A stretch of DNA of 9,141 bases from CAYJFG01 sp964369405 (GTDB lineage: Bacteria > Bacillota > Clostridia > Oscillospirales > Acutalibacteraceae). The stretch covers positions 1 to 9,141 of the forward strand of contig CAYJGB010000051.1 of the NCBI GenBank assembly GCA_964369405.1, read 5' to 3'. Below the pieces are notes generated by a model. That model saw nothing but the letters and a program-made list of their open reading frames with translations, had not been told where the DNA came from and searched no databases. Made by a program: the position numbers and the translations under genes. Shown here piece after piece: positions 1 through 6,856 of this stretch (the stretch's first letter is position 1; each line of letters starts with the position of its first letter).

Positions 1-7
1 TGTCCTT

Positions 8-90
8 TTATAATTTGTGCTATATAAAAACAACGGGCGAAAATGGATTTCGCCCCTACAGGTTTGTGGTTCTATTATAATTTGTGCTAT
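8..90. repeat. REP-like GC hairpin between two 16-base direct repeats
   Basis: An exact 16-base direct repeat, TTATAATTTGTGCTAT, occurs at 8-23 and 75-90, 67 bases apart. Between the copies is a hairpin with arms GGGCGAAA (35-42) and TTTCGCCC (48-55) and a five-base loop. It is a GC-rich island in very AT-rich DNA and is followed by CCTACAGG. Short GC-rich hairpins of this kind next to a CCCCTACA motif resemble the dispersed REP-like elements I recall from gut Clostridia, but copy number cannot be judged here. There is no T-run after the hairpin, so an ordinary intrinsic terminator is less likely. The first copy lies near the window start, so the unit may extend further left. Confidence 0.5.
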
Positions 91-114
91 TGCGTTGTCA
101 TGTTTATAGTTTAA

Positions 115-143
115 TTAAAAAACAATGCATTTTATCCTATAAT
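115..143 (+). promoter_or_regulatory. Candidate distal promoter for zapA operon
   Basis: A perfect -10 hexamer TATAAT lies at 138-143. A weak -35 TTAAAA (four of six consensus bases) lies at 115-120, with a 17-base spacer. It would drive the plus-strand genes from about 150. The DNA is so AT-rich that chance matches are likely, and a second candidate lies closer to the gene. Confidence 0.3.
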
Positions 144-186
144 CGACTTTTTCCATAATGTTACGACATTTTTTTAAAAAATCTCT

Positions 187-214
187 TTTAAATAATACAA
201 AAATGTATTATAAT
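187..214 (+). promoter_or_regulatory. Candidate proximal promoter overlapping a palindrome, zapA
   Basis: A perfect -10 TATAAT at 209-214 has a weak -35 TTTAAA at 187-192, with a 16-base spacer. The -10 overlaps the right arm of a perfect 8-bp inverted repeat: ATAATACA at 192-199 and TGTATTAT at 204-211, separated by AAAA. A palindrome placed across the -10 and spacer is where a dimeric repressor would bind. In DNA this AT-rich it could also be chance. Confidence 0.35.
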
Positions 215-248
215 AATTAATTATAGTATATTTTATGAGGTGATTAGT

Positions 249-917
249 ATGAGCGATAAAAATGCTGTTAAAATTCTGCTTAATGGTGCAGAATTTATTA
301 TTAAAGCTGAAGAAGATAAAGAGTATATTGAGCGTATAAGTAAAATTGTGGATAGTCGTATTTTAGATGTATTAAATAATACTCAAAACACTAATTTATA
401 TATGGCTACTGTTGTTACTGCTCTAAATTATTGCGACGAATTAGTTAAAGAAAAAATCAAAAATCAAGACTTACTTAAAGAGTTAGAAAATGTTAATTCT
501 AGGTTTAATGATAAAGAAAGTCATATTAACGAAACTAATAGAAAACTTGCTGAAAATGGATTGGAAAATGAAAGACTTAAAAAAGATAATGCCGAACTTT
601 TAAATCAAATCGAACTTCTTAATTTGAAGATTGCACACTTACAAAGTCAAGATGCAACTAATTTTAATCAAGTTAATTTAAATTCAGAAATTCAACAAAG
701 TCAACAAAATATACAAGTTCAACAGAACAAAGAAACACAATTGGCAGATAAAAAACCTCAAAAATTAAATGTTAAAGTTGTAAGTAATAATAGAAATAGA
801 CGTGTTAAACAAATCAGTAAAATTGATTATCAAGAAAAAGATAAAATAAATCCAGAATATAGAAGAGATGATTTTCAAGATAAAACTTCTGATGATGATA
901 TGATTTCTATGATATAG
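249..917 (+). CDS. zapA: ZapA-like cell division protein with long coiled-coil tail
   Basis: The product is 222 residues. Residues about 5-68 match the ZapA domain: a short beta-strand start (KILLNGAEFIIKA), the EEDKEYIERI helix, and the ATVVTALNYCDEL helix. ZapA proteins bind FtsZ filaments and stabilise the cytoplasmic Z-ring. Residues about 60-133 are a charged heptad-like coiled coil. They are followed by a Gln/Asn-rich linker (about 139-163), a basic stretch (about 168-191, with NRNRR) and an acidic end (DDDMISMI). Many ZapA proteins are only about 85-130 residues, so the tail is an extension. The start is ATG at 249, with GAGGTGAT about six bases upstream. An in-frame GTG at 240 lies inside that ribosome binding site and is rejected. 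It ends 14 bases before the U32 gene, so the two are very probably co-transcribed. The family call is strong. The function of the tail is unknown. Confidence 0.85.
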   Translation: MSDKNAVKILLNGAEFIIKAEEDKEYIERISKIVDSRILDVLNNTQNTNLYMATVVTALNYCDELVKEKIKNQDLLKELENVNSRFNDKESHINETNRKLAENGLENERLKKDNAELLNQIELLNLKIAHLQSQDATNFNQVNLNSEIQQSQQNIQVQQNKETQLADKKPQKLNVKVVSNNRNRRVKQISKIDYQEKDKINPEYRRDDFQDKTSDDDMISMI

Positions 918-931
918 TAAGGACTTTTTCT

Positions 932-3028
932 ATGGATAATAAAAATTTAGAAATATTAGCTCCAGCTGGTTCTTTAGAAAGTGCAATTGCTGCAGTTAGA
1001 GCTAATGCAAACGCTATTTACTTAGGTTACAAAAACTTTAGTGCAAGAGCATCTGCACAAAATTTTGATGATTTACAGCTCAAGCAAGTTGTTGAGTTTT
1101 GTCATGCCAGAAATGTGAAAGTTTATTTAGCGTTAAACACACTTATAAATGATATTGAACTTCCAGACGCTATAAATATAATTAAGCAAGCCTGTTCTTT
1201 GCCTATTGATGCTTTGATTGTGCAAGACACTGGGCTTGCTTTTGCTGTAAAAAAAATTTGTCCTACTTTACCGTTACATGCCTCTACTCAAATGGCTGTT
1301 CACACTCCACAGGGTGCTAAAACGCTTTATGATTTTGGCTTTAAAAGAATAGTTCTTGCAAGAGAACTTTCAAAATCTCAAATTAAAGAAATTGTGGACT
1401 CCTGCCCTATAGAAGTTGAGGTGTTTGTACATGGTGCGTTATGTATGTGTGTATCAGGAAATTGTTATTTGAGCGCTGTCATTGGTCAAAGAAGTGGTAA
1501 CAGAGGTAAATGTGCTCAACCTTGCAGATTGCCATTCAAGGTAAGTGGTGGCAATGGTTATGATTTAAGTTTAAAAGATATGTCTTTGATAAAGTATATT
1601 AATGAATTAAAAAAAATCGGTGTACATTCCTTGAAAATTGAAGGAAGAATGAAACGTCCTGAATATGTATATAGTGCTGTAGATGCATGTAGCAGTGTGC
1701 TTGAAAACGGATTTTTAAAGTCAGAAAAAGAGAAAATACTAAATGATGTATTTTCTCGCAGTGGATTTACAGACGGCTATTACAAAAACAAGATAGATAA
1801 AACTATGTACGGTGTAAGAGAAAAGGAAAATGTGCTTACTGCTACAAATAAATTGTTAAACGAAATCGGAAATAAATATAAAAATGAGAAACAGTTGATA
1901 AAAATCGACTTATCTATTTCGATATTACAAGATAAAGAAATAAAGCTTGTAGCTACTGATAGTAATAATAATTTTTTTGAAGCATACTCAGAAAAACCTC
2001 AAATTGCTCAAAATATCGCTTTGAGTAAAGATAAAATAATTAATTCGCTTTCAAAAACGGGGAATACTCAATTTTATGTGGACGATGTTAATATTGATAT
2101 GGAAAATGGATTAACTGTACCAATTTCAGTATTGAACAACTTAAGAAGAAATGTTTTATCTGGGTTATCTGATGTGATTGCAAAAAGACAAAAAATAGAA
2201 GTTAATGATATAGATTTAACAATACCGAAGACAAGAGAAATAAAACCATACCAACAAAAACTAAGAGCCGTATTTTATGATACAAATATACCAGACTGCT
2301 ATAAAGCGTGTGAAATAATATATGTGCCACTTTTTTCAAAAGAAAATGATATTAAATCTCTTATAGAACAAGGGTTTAATGTAGGCGTAACTTTACCACG
2401 TGGAATGTTTGGAATAGAAGACAAAATAGTAAAAGCATTAACAAGTATAAAAAGAATAGGTGTTATTAATGTATTAGTAGGTAATATAGGTGCAATAGAG
2501 CTTGCAAAAAATCTAGGGTTTAATGTAAGTGGTGACTTTACATTAAATGTGTTTAACACTCATAGTGCGAATATGCTCTCTACTCTAGGTTTATCAGATT
2601 ATGTAGTATCTATAGAGCTTAAAGTAAATCAGATTAATAATTTAAATGCAAATATACCTAAAGGTGTAATTGTATACGGACATTTACCATTGATGACTAT
2701 GCGAAATTGCCCACAAAATAATGGAGCTAATTTATGTAAAACCTGTAAATTAACTAATAAAAAAATCCCAGTTATAAAAGACCGTAAAAAAGAACAATTT
2801 CCACTAATATGTGACGGCAATACTACTAGTCTTATAAACTCTGTCCCACTTAATATTATGGATAAAACACAAGATTTTGAAACAGTTGATTTTGTAGTTA
2901 TCCACTCAACTGTTGATAACTATGTGGATAGAGTTAATATCTTTAATGAATACACTCAAAAAAATAGCGTTATTAAGTCTAAAAAAAGCCGATTTACTAG
3001 GGGATTGTATTATAGAGGAGTATATTAA
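932..3028 (+). CDS. Long U32 family protein, RlhA-like (annotated 'peptidase U32')
   Basis: The product is 698 residues. It begins LEILAPAGS (6-14), the usual N-terminus of the U32 TIM-barrel domain. The family signature spans 163-198, from EVFVHGALCMCVSGNCYLS to SGNRGKCAQPCR, with Cys171, 173, 178, 194 and 198. LKIEGRMKRPEYV follows at 234-246. A second cysteine group lies near the C-terminus: NCP (593), CKTC (602, 605), then DRKKEQFPLIC (617-627). The length matches the long subfamily that carries the extra C-terminal region, as in E. coli RlhA, not the shorter TrhP or collagenase-like forms. RlhA and TrhP are needed for hydroxylation of 23S rRNA C2501 and tRNA U34 respectively. The protease label is historical and poorly supported for these members, and the RNA target here is inferred. 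ATG at 932 follows TAAGGAC about nine bases upstream. The last 130 bases contain several DnaA-box-like 9-mers. Confidence 0.9.
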   Translation: MDNKNLEILAPAGSLESAIAAVRANANAIYLGYKNFSARASAQNFDDLQLKQVVEFCHARNVKVYLALNTLINDIELPDAINIIKQACSLPIDALIVQDTGLAFAVKKICPTLPLHASTQMAVHTPQGAKTLYDFGFKRIVLARELSKSQIKEIVDSCPIEVEVFVHGALCMCVSGNCYLSAVIGQRSGNRGKCAQPCRLPFKVSGGNGYDLSLKDMSLIKYINELKKIGVHSLKIEGRMKRPEYVYSAVDACSSVLENGFLKSEKEKILNDVFSRSGFTDGYYKNKIDKTMYGVREKENVLTATNKLLNEIGNKYKNEKQLIKIDLSISILQDKEIKLVATDSNNNFFEAYSEKPQIAQNIALSKDKIINSLSKTGNTQFYVDDVNIDMENGLTVPISVLNNLRRNVLSGLSDVIAKRQKIEVNDIDLTIPKTREIKPYQQKLRAVFYDTNIPDCYKACEIIYVPLFSKENDIKSLIEQGFNVGVTLPRGMFGIEDKIVKALTSIKRIGVINVLVGNIGAIELAKNLGFNVSGDFTLNVFNTHSANMLSTLGLSDYVVSIELKVNQINNLNANIPKGVIVYGHLPLMTMRNCPQNNGANLCKTCKLTNKKIPVIKDRKKEQFPLICDGNTTSLINSVPLNIMDKTQDFETVDFVVIHSTVDNYVDRVNIFNEYTQKNSVIKSKKSRFTRGLYYRGVY

Positions 3029-3073
3029 GAAAAATAATTGTTAATCTGTTGATAAGTTATAAAGTTATCAACA
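2898..3073. promoter_or_regulatory. Cluster of five DnaA-box-like 9-mers upstream of dut
   Basis: Five 9-mers within 176 bases match the DnaA box TTATCCACA with at most one mismatch. They are TTATCCACT at 2898-2906 (plus), TGTTGATAA at 2911-2919 (minus, TTATCAACA), TGTGGATAG at 2923-2931 (minus, CTATCCACA), TGTTGATAA at 3047-3055 (minus), and TTATCAACA at 3065-3073 (plus). The first three lie in the U32 coding sequence. The last two form an inverted pair (9-bp arms, nine-base spacer) just upstream of the dut ribosome binding site. DnaA-box clusters away from oriC are known in Bacillus subtilis. No dnaA or dnaN is nearby, so this is not proposed as the replication origin. DnaA binding is an inference from motif density only. 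Confidence 0.4.
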
Positions 3074-3094
3074 TCAACGAAAAGAGGTAAAATT

Positions 3095-3538
3095 ATGCAA
3101 AATAAGTTGAAAATTAAGAAAATAAATAGCAACGCAGTTATACCAACTAGAGCAACAAAAGGAAGTGCAGGGCTTGACCTTTATGCTTGTATAGATACCG
3201 ATATTATAATATATCCACAGAAATTGGCAATTATACCAACTGGAATAAGTATTCAATTAGAGAGCAGTAATTACGCAGCTTTTATTTATGCTAGAAGTGG
3301 ATTAGGCATAAAACATGGTATATGTTTGTCTAACGGAGTAGGTGTAGTAGATAGCGATTATACAGGCGAAATTTGTGTAGGGTTATGTAATGTATCTGAC
3401 AGAGAATACACCGTTAAATCGGGCGATAGGGTAGCGCAAATGGTTATAATGCCAATAGACATACCAGAGTTAGTAGAAGTAGAAGAGATAGAGGAAACAA
3501 AACGAGGTGCAAAAGGGTTTGGTTCTACTGGAGTATGA
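3095..3538 (+). CDS. dut: dUTP diphosphatase (trimeric dUTPase)
   Basis: The product is 147 residues, the usual length for the trimeric family. It hydrolyses dUTP to dUMP and pyrophosphate in the cytoplasm, keeping uracil out of DNA and supplying the thymidylate precursor. All five family motifs are present in order: AGLDLYA (25-31), ARSGLGIKHGI (66-76), GVVDSDYTGEI (83-93, with Asp86 and Tyr89), GDRVAQMVI (110-118) and RGAKGFGSTG (137-146), the flexible P-loop-like C-terminus that closes over the substrate. ATG at 3095 has GAGGT about seven bases upstream. It starts 66 bases after the U32 stop. The gap holds an inverted pair of DnaA-box-like sequences and no obvious strong promoter, so read-through from the zapA-U32 transcript is likely. 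It is followed by the bidirectional terminator. Confidence 0.96.
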   Translation: MQNKLKIKKINSNAVIPTRATKGSAGLDLYACIDTDIIIYPQKLAIIPTGISIQLESSNYAAFIYARSGLGIKHGICLSNGVGVVDSDYTGEICVGLCNVSDREYTVKSGDRVAQMVIMPIDIPELVEVEEIEETKRGAKGFGSTGV

Positions 3539-3615
3539 TATAGCAAACAAAAGTCCAAATGATATAGGATAAGTAAGAGATAAAAGCCCAGAGAGGGTTT
3601 CTAAAATTATAGTTT

Positions 3616-3658
3616 AAAAGGCTCTTTGTCAAATCTAAAATTTGACAAAGAGCCTTTT
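3616..3658. terminator. Bidirectional intrinsic terminator between dut and citrate synthase
   Basis: A perfect 19-bp stem (3616-3634 with 3640-3658) closes a five-base loop, CTAAA. The core is GGCTCTTTGTC paired with GACAAAGAGCC. On the plus strand the stem ends in TTTTTA, and on the minus strand in TTTT. It sits midway between two convergent genes, 78 bases after dut and 27 bases past the citrate synthase stop, as expected for a shared terminator. Confidence 0.9.
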
Positions 3659-3684
3659 TAGCTTATAATATTGATAATCACATT

Positions 3685-5061
3685 TTATCTGTTTTCCATT
3701 TTAATATATGGGCGTCTTTCTTGTACGTTCATATATGCTGGTCTTATTATTTTACTAGGATTTACTAACTCCTCTATTCTGTGTGCACTCCAGCCAGATA
3801 TTCTTGCTATTGCAAATAATGGTGTAAATAATTCTGGTGGTAAATCTAACATACTATATACAAATCCACTGTAGAAGTCTACATTTGCACTTACACCTTT
3901 ATATATTTTTCTTTCTTTTGCAATTATATCAGATGCAATACTTGCTACTGATGAGTATAGTTTAAACTCTTCTTCTCTGCCTTTTTCTTTTGATAAACTC
4001 TCTACATAATGTTTAAAGACTCTTGCTCTAGGGTCTGATAATGAGTATATTGCATGACCCATACCATACACTAAACCAGACTTATCAAATGCTTCTTTAT
4101 GAAGAATTTTTGTAACGTATGCACGTACTTCATCTAAGTCGTTGTAATCTTTAACGTGTGCCTTAATATCGTCAAACATTTGCACAACTTTAATATTAGC
4201 ACCACCATGCTTAGGTCCTTTAAGTGAGCCAAGTGCTGCTGCAATTGCACTATATGTGTCTGTTCCAGAAGATGTAACAACATGTGTTGTAAATGTTGAG
4301 TTGTTACCACCACCATGCTCTGCATGTAAAACTAAAGCCATATCAAGAAGTTTAGCCTCTAATTTTGTAAATTTAGAGTCTGGTCTTAACATATGCAATA
4401 TATTTTCTGCTGTAGAAAAGTGTGGCTCTGGAGTATGAATAATCAAACTCTTGTTGTCGTGGTAATAACCATATGCTTGAAAACTATAAACAGCAAGCAC
4501 TGGGAACAATGATATAAGTTGTAAACATTGTCTTAAAACATTAGGAATAGATGTATCCTCTGGTTTTTCGTCATAAGAATAAAGAGTTAAAACTCCTCTA
4601 GCTAATGCATTCATAATATCTTTGCTAGGTGATTTCATAATAATATCTCTAACAAATGTGTTAGGTAAGTTTCTGTAGTAGTTTAATAGTCCATTAAAAT
4701 CGTTTAGTTCGTCATTTGTTGGAAGTTTTCCAAATAATAATAGATATGTAGTTTCTTCAAAGCCAAAACATTCGCTATCTATAAAACCATTAACTAAATC
4801 TTCTACATCATAACCTCTATAAAAAAGTTTACCATCAATTGGTACTAATTTATCATCAACTTTTTTTGTTGAACATACTTCAGATATTTCTGTAAGTCCT
4901 GTTAAAACACCTCTACCGTCTAAATCACGTAAACCTCTCTTTACGTTATGTTTAAGGTATAAAGTTGGGTCGATGTTACTGTTTTGTTGGCATAATTCAC
5001 TTAAAGCCATAATTTCAGGTGTAATCTCACTAAATTGAAATTGTTTGTTTGTTTCGTTCAT
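3685..5061 (-). CDS. gltA: Citrate synthase
   Basis: The product is 458 residues from ATG at 5061. It condenses acetyl-CoA and oxaloacetate to citrate, which can feed 2-oxoglutarate and glutamate synthesis. The catalytic residues are present: His285 in GPKHGGAN (282-289), His336 in GMGHAIYSLSDPRA (333-346), and Asp395 in NVDFYSG. The large-domain stretch LHAEHGGGNNSTFTTH starts at 245, and GKLFYRGYDVEDL (77-89) is typical of the N-terminal region. The Arg that usually follows the second catalytic His is Ala here; I recall the same GMGHA-type motif from other clostridial citrate synthases, so this is probably lineage-typical. The ribosome binding site AAAGGAG ends at 5073. An in-frame GTG at 5073 overlaps it and cannot be the start, while GTG at 5067 remains possible. 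Homologous 2-methylcitrate synthases are the main alternative, but no prp-type genes are nearby. It has its own promoter. Confidence 0.9.
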   Translation of the reverse strand: MNETNKQFQFSEITPEIMALSELCQQNSNIDPTLYLKHNVKRGLRDLDGRGVLTGLTEISEVCSTKKVDDKLVPIDGKLFYRGYDVEDLVNGFIDSECFGFEETTYLLLFGKLPTNDELNDFNGLLNYYRNLPNTFVRDIIMKSPSKDIMNALARGVLTLYSYDEKPEDTSIPNVLRQCLQLISLFPVLAVYSFQAYGYYHDNKSLIIHTPEPHFSTAENILHMLRPDSKFTKLEAKLLDMALVLHAEHGGGNNSTFTTHVVTSSGTDTYSAIAAALGSLKGPKHGGANIKVVQMFDDIKAHVKDYNDLDEVRAYVTKILHKEAFDKSGLVYGMGHAIYSLSDPRARVFKHYVESLSKEKGREEEFKLYSSVASIASDIIAKERKIYKGVSANVDFYSGFVYSMLDLPPELFTPLFAIARISGWSAHRIEELVNPSKIIRPAYMNVQERRPYIKMENR

Positions 5062-5141
5062 ATACACATACACTCCTTTAAATTTGTCAACATTGTCTTA
5101 AACTTATTAATTTACTAAACGAAATTAATATTATTAAGAAT

Positions 5142-5170
5142 ATTATACACTATTTTTTTCAAAAAGACAA
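5142..5170 (-). promoter_or_regulatory. Promoter for citrate synthase
   Basis: On the minus strand, -35 TTGTCT (5170-5165, four of six consensus bases) and -10 TATAAT (5147-5142, perfect) are separated by 17 bases. Transcription would begin near 5135 and give a leader of about 75 bases before the ATG at 5061. It lies in the 175-base gap after cimA, which otherwise contains only AT-rich DNA. This suggests that the gene does not depend on the ilvB-cimA transcript. Confidence 0.6.
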
Positions 5171-5236
5171 ATTTTATTTTTGTATAAATTAATTTTCTCT
5201 TATGTTTTAAAAAAAAATCATATATCATAACAAAAT

Positions 5237-6805
5237 TTAACAATTATCTTTAACCAATTTGTATTCTATTGACTCTGTTAGTGCCATTCTTGATGCTTCT
5301 ACAACGTCTTTTGATACGCCTACAGTTGTCCAAATTCTATTTCCGTCTGTTGATGTTATAAGTACTCTAACAGTTGCACCCGTTGCCTGCTTAGAGTCCA
5401 TTACTCTAACTTTATAGTCTATTAGATACATCTTTTTTAAAGATGGATAAAAAACTTCTAAGGCTGAACGTAAAGTTTTATCGATAGCATTTATCGGTCC
5501 ATTACCCTCAGCACACATAAGTTGAATTTTATCTCCAACTTTTATTTTAACGGTTGCGGTTGCACTGTAATGTTCCTCACATGGTCTGCCTGTTATTATC
5601 TTGTAATTTATAAGTTCAAAGAAATCTTTATATTCGCCTAAATATTTTCTAATAAGCATTTCAAAGCTTGCGTCTGCACCCTCGAATTGATACCCTTTTT
5701 GCTCTAAATTTTTAAGCTTTTCTACTATAACTTTAGTTTCTCTGCTATCTTTTGTTATATTAGGGTTTACTTCTTTTATTTTTTCTAAAACTGCTGTTCT
5801 TCCAGAGATTTCACTCATTAGAAAACGTCTTTCGTTTCCGACTGTTTCTGGGTTTATATGCTCAAATGAACTTGATAATTTTAACACACCATCTGCATGC
5901 ATTCCAGCTTTATGAGCAAATGCACTAACACCGACGAAAGGCTCGTTTCGTTTTAATGAAACATTTGATATTTCTGCTATACTTCTTGCTATAGAAGTTA
6001 AAAACTTGATATTTTCAGTAGGTATGCAATCATAGTTACCTTTTAATTGTAAATTTGGAATTATTGTAGATAAATTAGCATTTCCACAACGCTCTCCGTA
6101 TCCTAAAAATGTTCCTTGTACTTGAACTGCTCCAGATTTAACTGCCATTATGGAGTTTGCAACAGCCATACCACCGTCGTTATGTACGTGTATTCCTACA
6201 TCACAGTTAAATGTATTACAGACTTCTTTTGTAATCTCTTCTATCTCGTTTGGAAAGCATGCACCATTTGTATCGCATAATACTAAACATTTTGCACCTC
6301 CGTCTACAGCTGATTTAAGAGCATTTAGTGCAAATATTTTATCATCTTTGTATCCGTCAAAAAAATGTTCAGCATCAAAAAATACTGTTTTTCCTTTTTC
6401 TGTTAAGTATTTACAAGTATCTTTTATCATAGAAAAATTTTCTTCTACAGTTGTATTTATTATTTTAGTTACGTGAACTTTCCAGCATTTTCCAAATATC
6501 GCCACTGCTTGAGTATTTGCTGTTAGTAGCGCATTTACATTGCTATCTTCTTCTACTTTTATGTTTTTACGCCTAGTGCTTCCAAACGCTACCAACTTAC
6601 TTGTTGTAAGGTTTAAGTTACTTGCTTTTTCAAAAAATTCTAAATCTTTTGGATTAGAGCCAGGGTTGCCTGCTTCTATGTAATCTATACCTAGCTTATC
6701 AAGTGATTTTACAATGCTTAGTTTATCTTCAACAGAAAATGAAATTCCTTCTCCTTGAGCTCCATCTCTGAGTGTTGAGTCGAATATATCAATTTTATTA
6801 TTCAT
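5237..6805 (-). CDS. cimA: (R)-citramalate synthase
   Basis: The product is 522 residues, the length of the CimA family of the isopropylmalate/homocitrate synthase superfamily. It condenses pyruvate with acetyl-CoA to citramalate, the first step of the threonine-independent route to 2-oxobutyrate for isoleucine. The HMGL-like barrel starts with DSTLRDGAQGEG (9-20). The metal-binding HVHND is at 206-210, and GYGERCGNANL at 235-245. The AFAHKAGMHADG motif (295-306) follows. Residues about 385-515 form the LeuA-type dimerisation and allosteric domain, which in relatives senses the end-product amino acid. The N-terminal pattern DSTLRDGAQGEGISFS and the YIEAGNPGSNPKD stretch favour CimA over 2-isopropylmalate or homocitrate synthase. 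ATG at 6805 has AAAGGAC upstream. It starts 51 bases after the ilvB stop with no terminator between, so both genes probably lie under the isoleucine T-box. Confidence 0.92.
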   Translation of the reverse strand: MNNKIDIFDSTLRDGAQGEGISFSVEDKLSIVKSLDKLGIDYIEAGNPGSNPKDLEFFEKASNLNLTTSKLVAFGSTRRKNIKVEEDSNVNALLTANTQAVAIFGKCWKVHVTKIINTTVEENFSMIKDTCKYLTEKGKTVFFDAEHFFDGYKDDKIFALNALKSAVDGGAKCLVLCDTNGACFPNEIEEITKEVCNTFNCDVGIHVHNDGGMAVANSIMAVKSGAVQVQGTFLGYGERCGNANLSTIIPNLQLKGNYDCIPTENIKFLTSIARSIAEISNVSLKRNEPFVGVSAFAHKAGMHADGVLKLSSSFEHINPETVGNERRFLMSEISGRTAVLEKIKEVNPNITKDSRETKVIVEKLKNLEQKGYQFEGADASFEMLIRKYLGEYKDFFELINYKIITGRPCEEHYSATATVKIKVGDKIQLMCAEGNGPINAIDKTLRSALEVFYPSLKKMYLIDYKVRVMDSKQATGATVRVLITSTDGNRIWTTVGVSKDVVEASRMALTESIEYKLVKDNC

Positions 6806-6856
6806 AATAAATTGTCCTTTCGATTAAATTTAAACTTTTGATTTGTTAAATACAAC

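Noticed and set aside
2299..2820. Minus-strand open frames inside the U32 gene
   Set aside because: They are shadows of a gene with full-length family motifs, and their translations resemble no known family.
2898..3073. Chromosomal replication origin
   Set aside because: DnaA-box-like motifs are present, but there is no dnaA, dnaN or rpmH neighbour and no clear unwinding-element array. A non-origin cluster fits better.
3095..3538. Phage origin of dut
   Set aside because: dUTPases are common in phages, but no phage genes are nearby, base composition matches the neighbours, and the gene sits in a housekeeping block.
3582..3600. Second terminator after dut (AAGCCC-agaga-GGGTTT)
   Set aside because: The stem is only about six pairs including a G-T, and no T-run follows. 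The 3616-3658 hairpin explains termination better.
5171..5236. Intrinsic terminator after cimA
   Set aside because: There is a minus-strand T-run near 5210-5218, but I cannot form a convincing stem in front of it; the sequence is simple AT-rich DNA.
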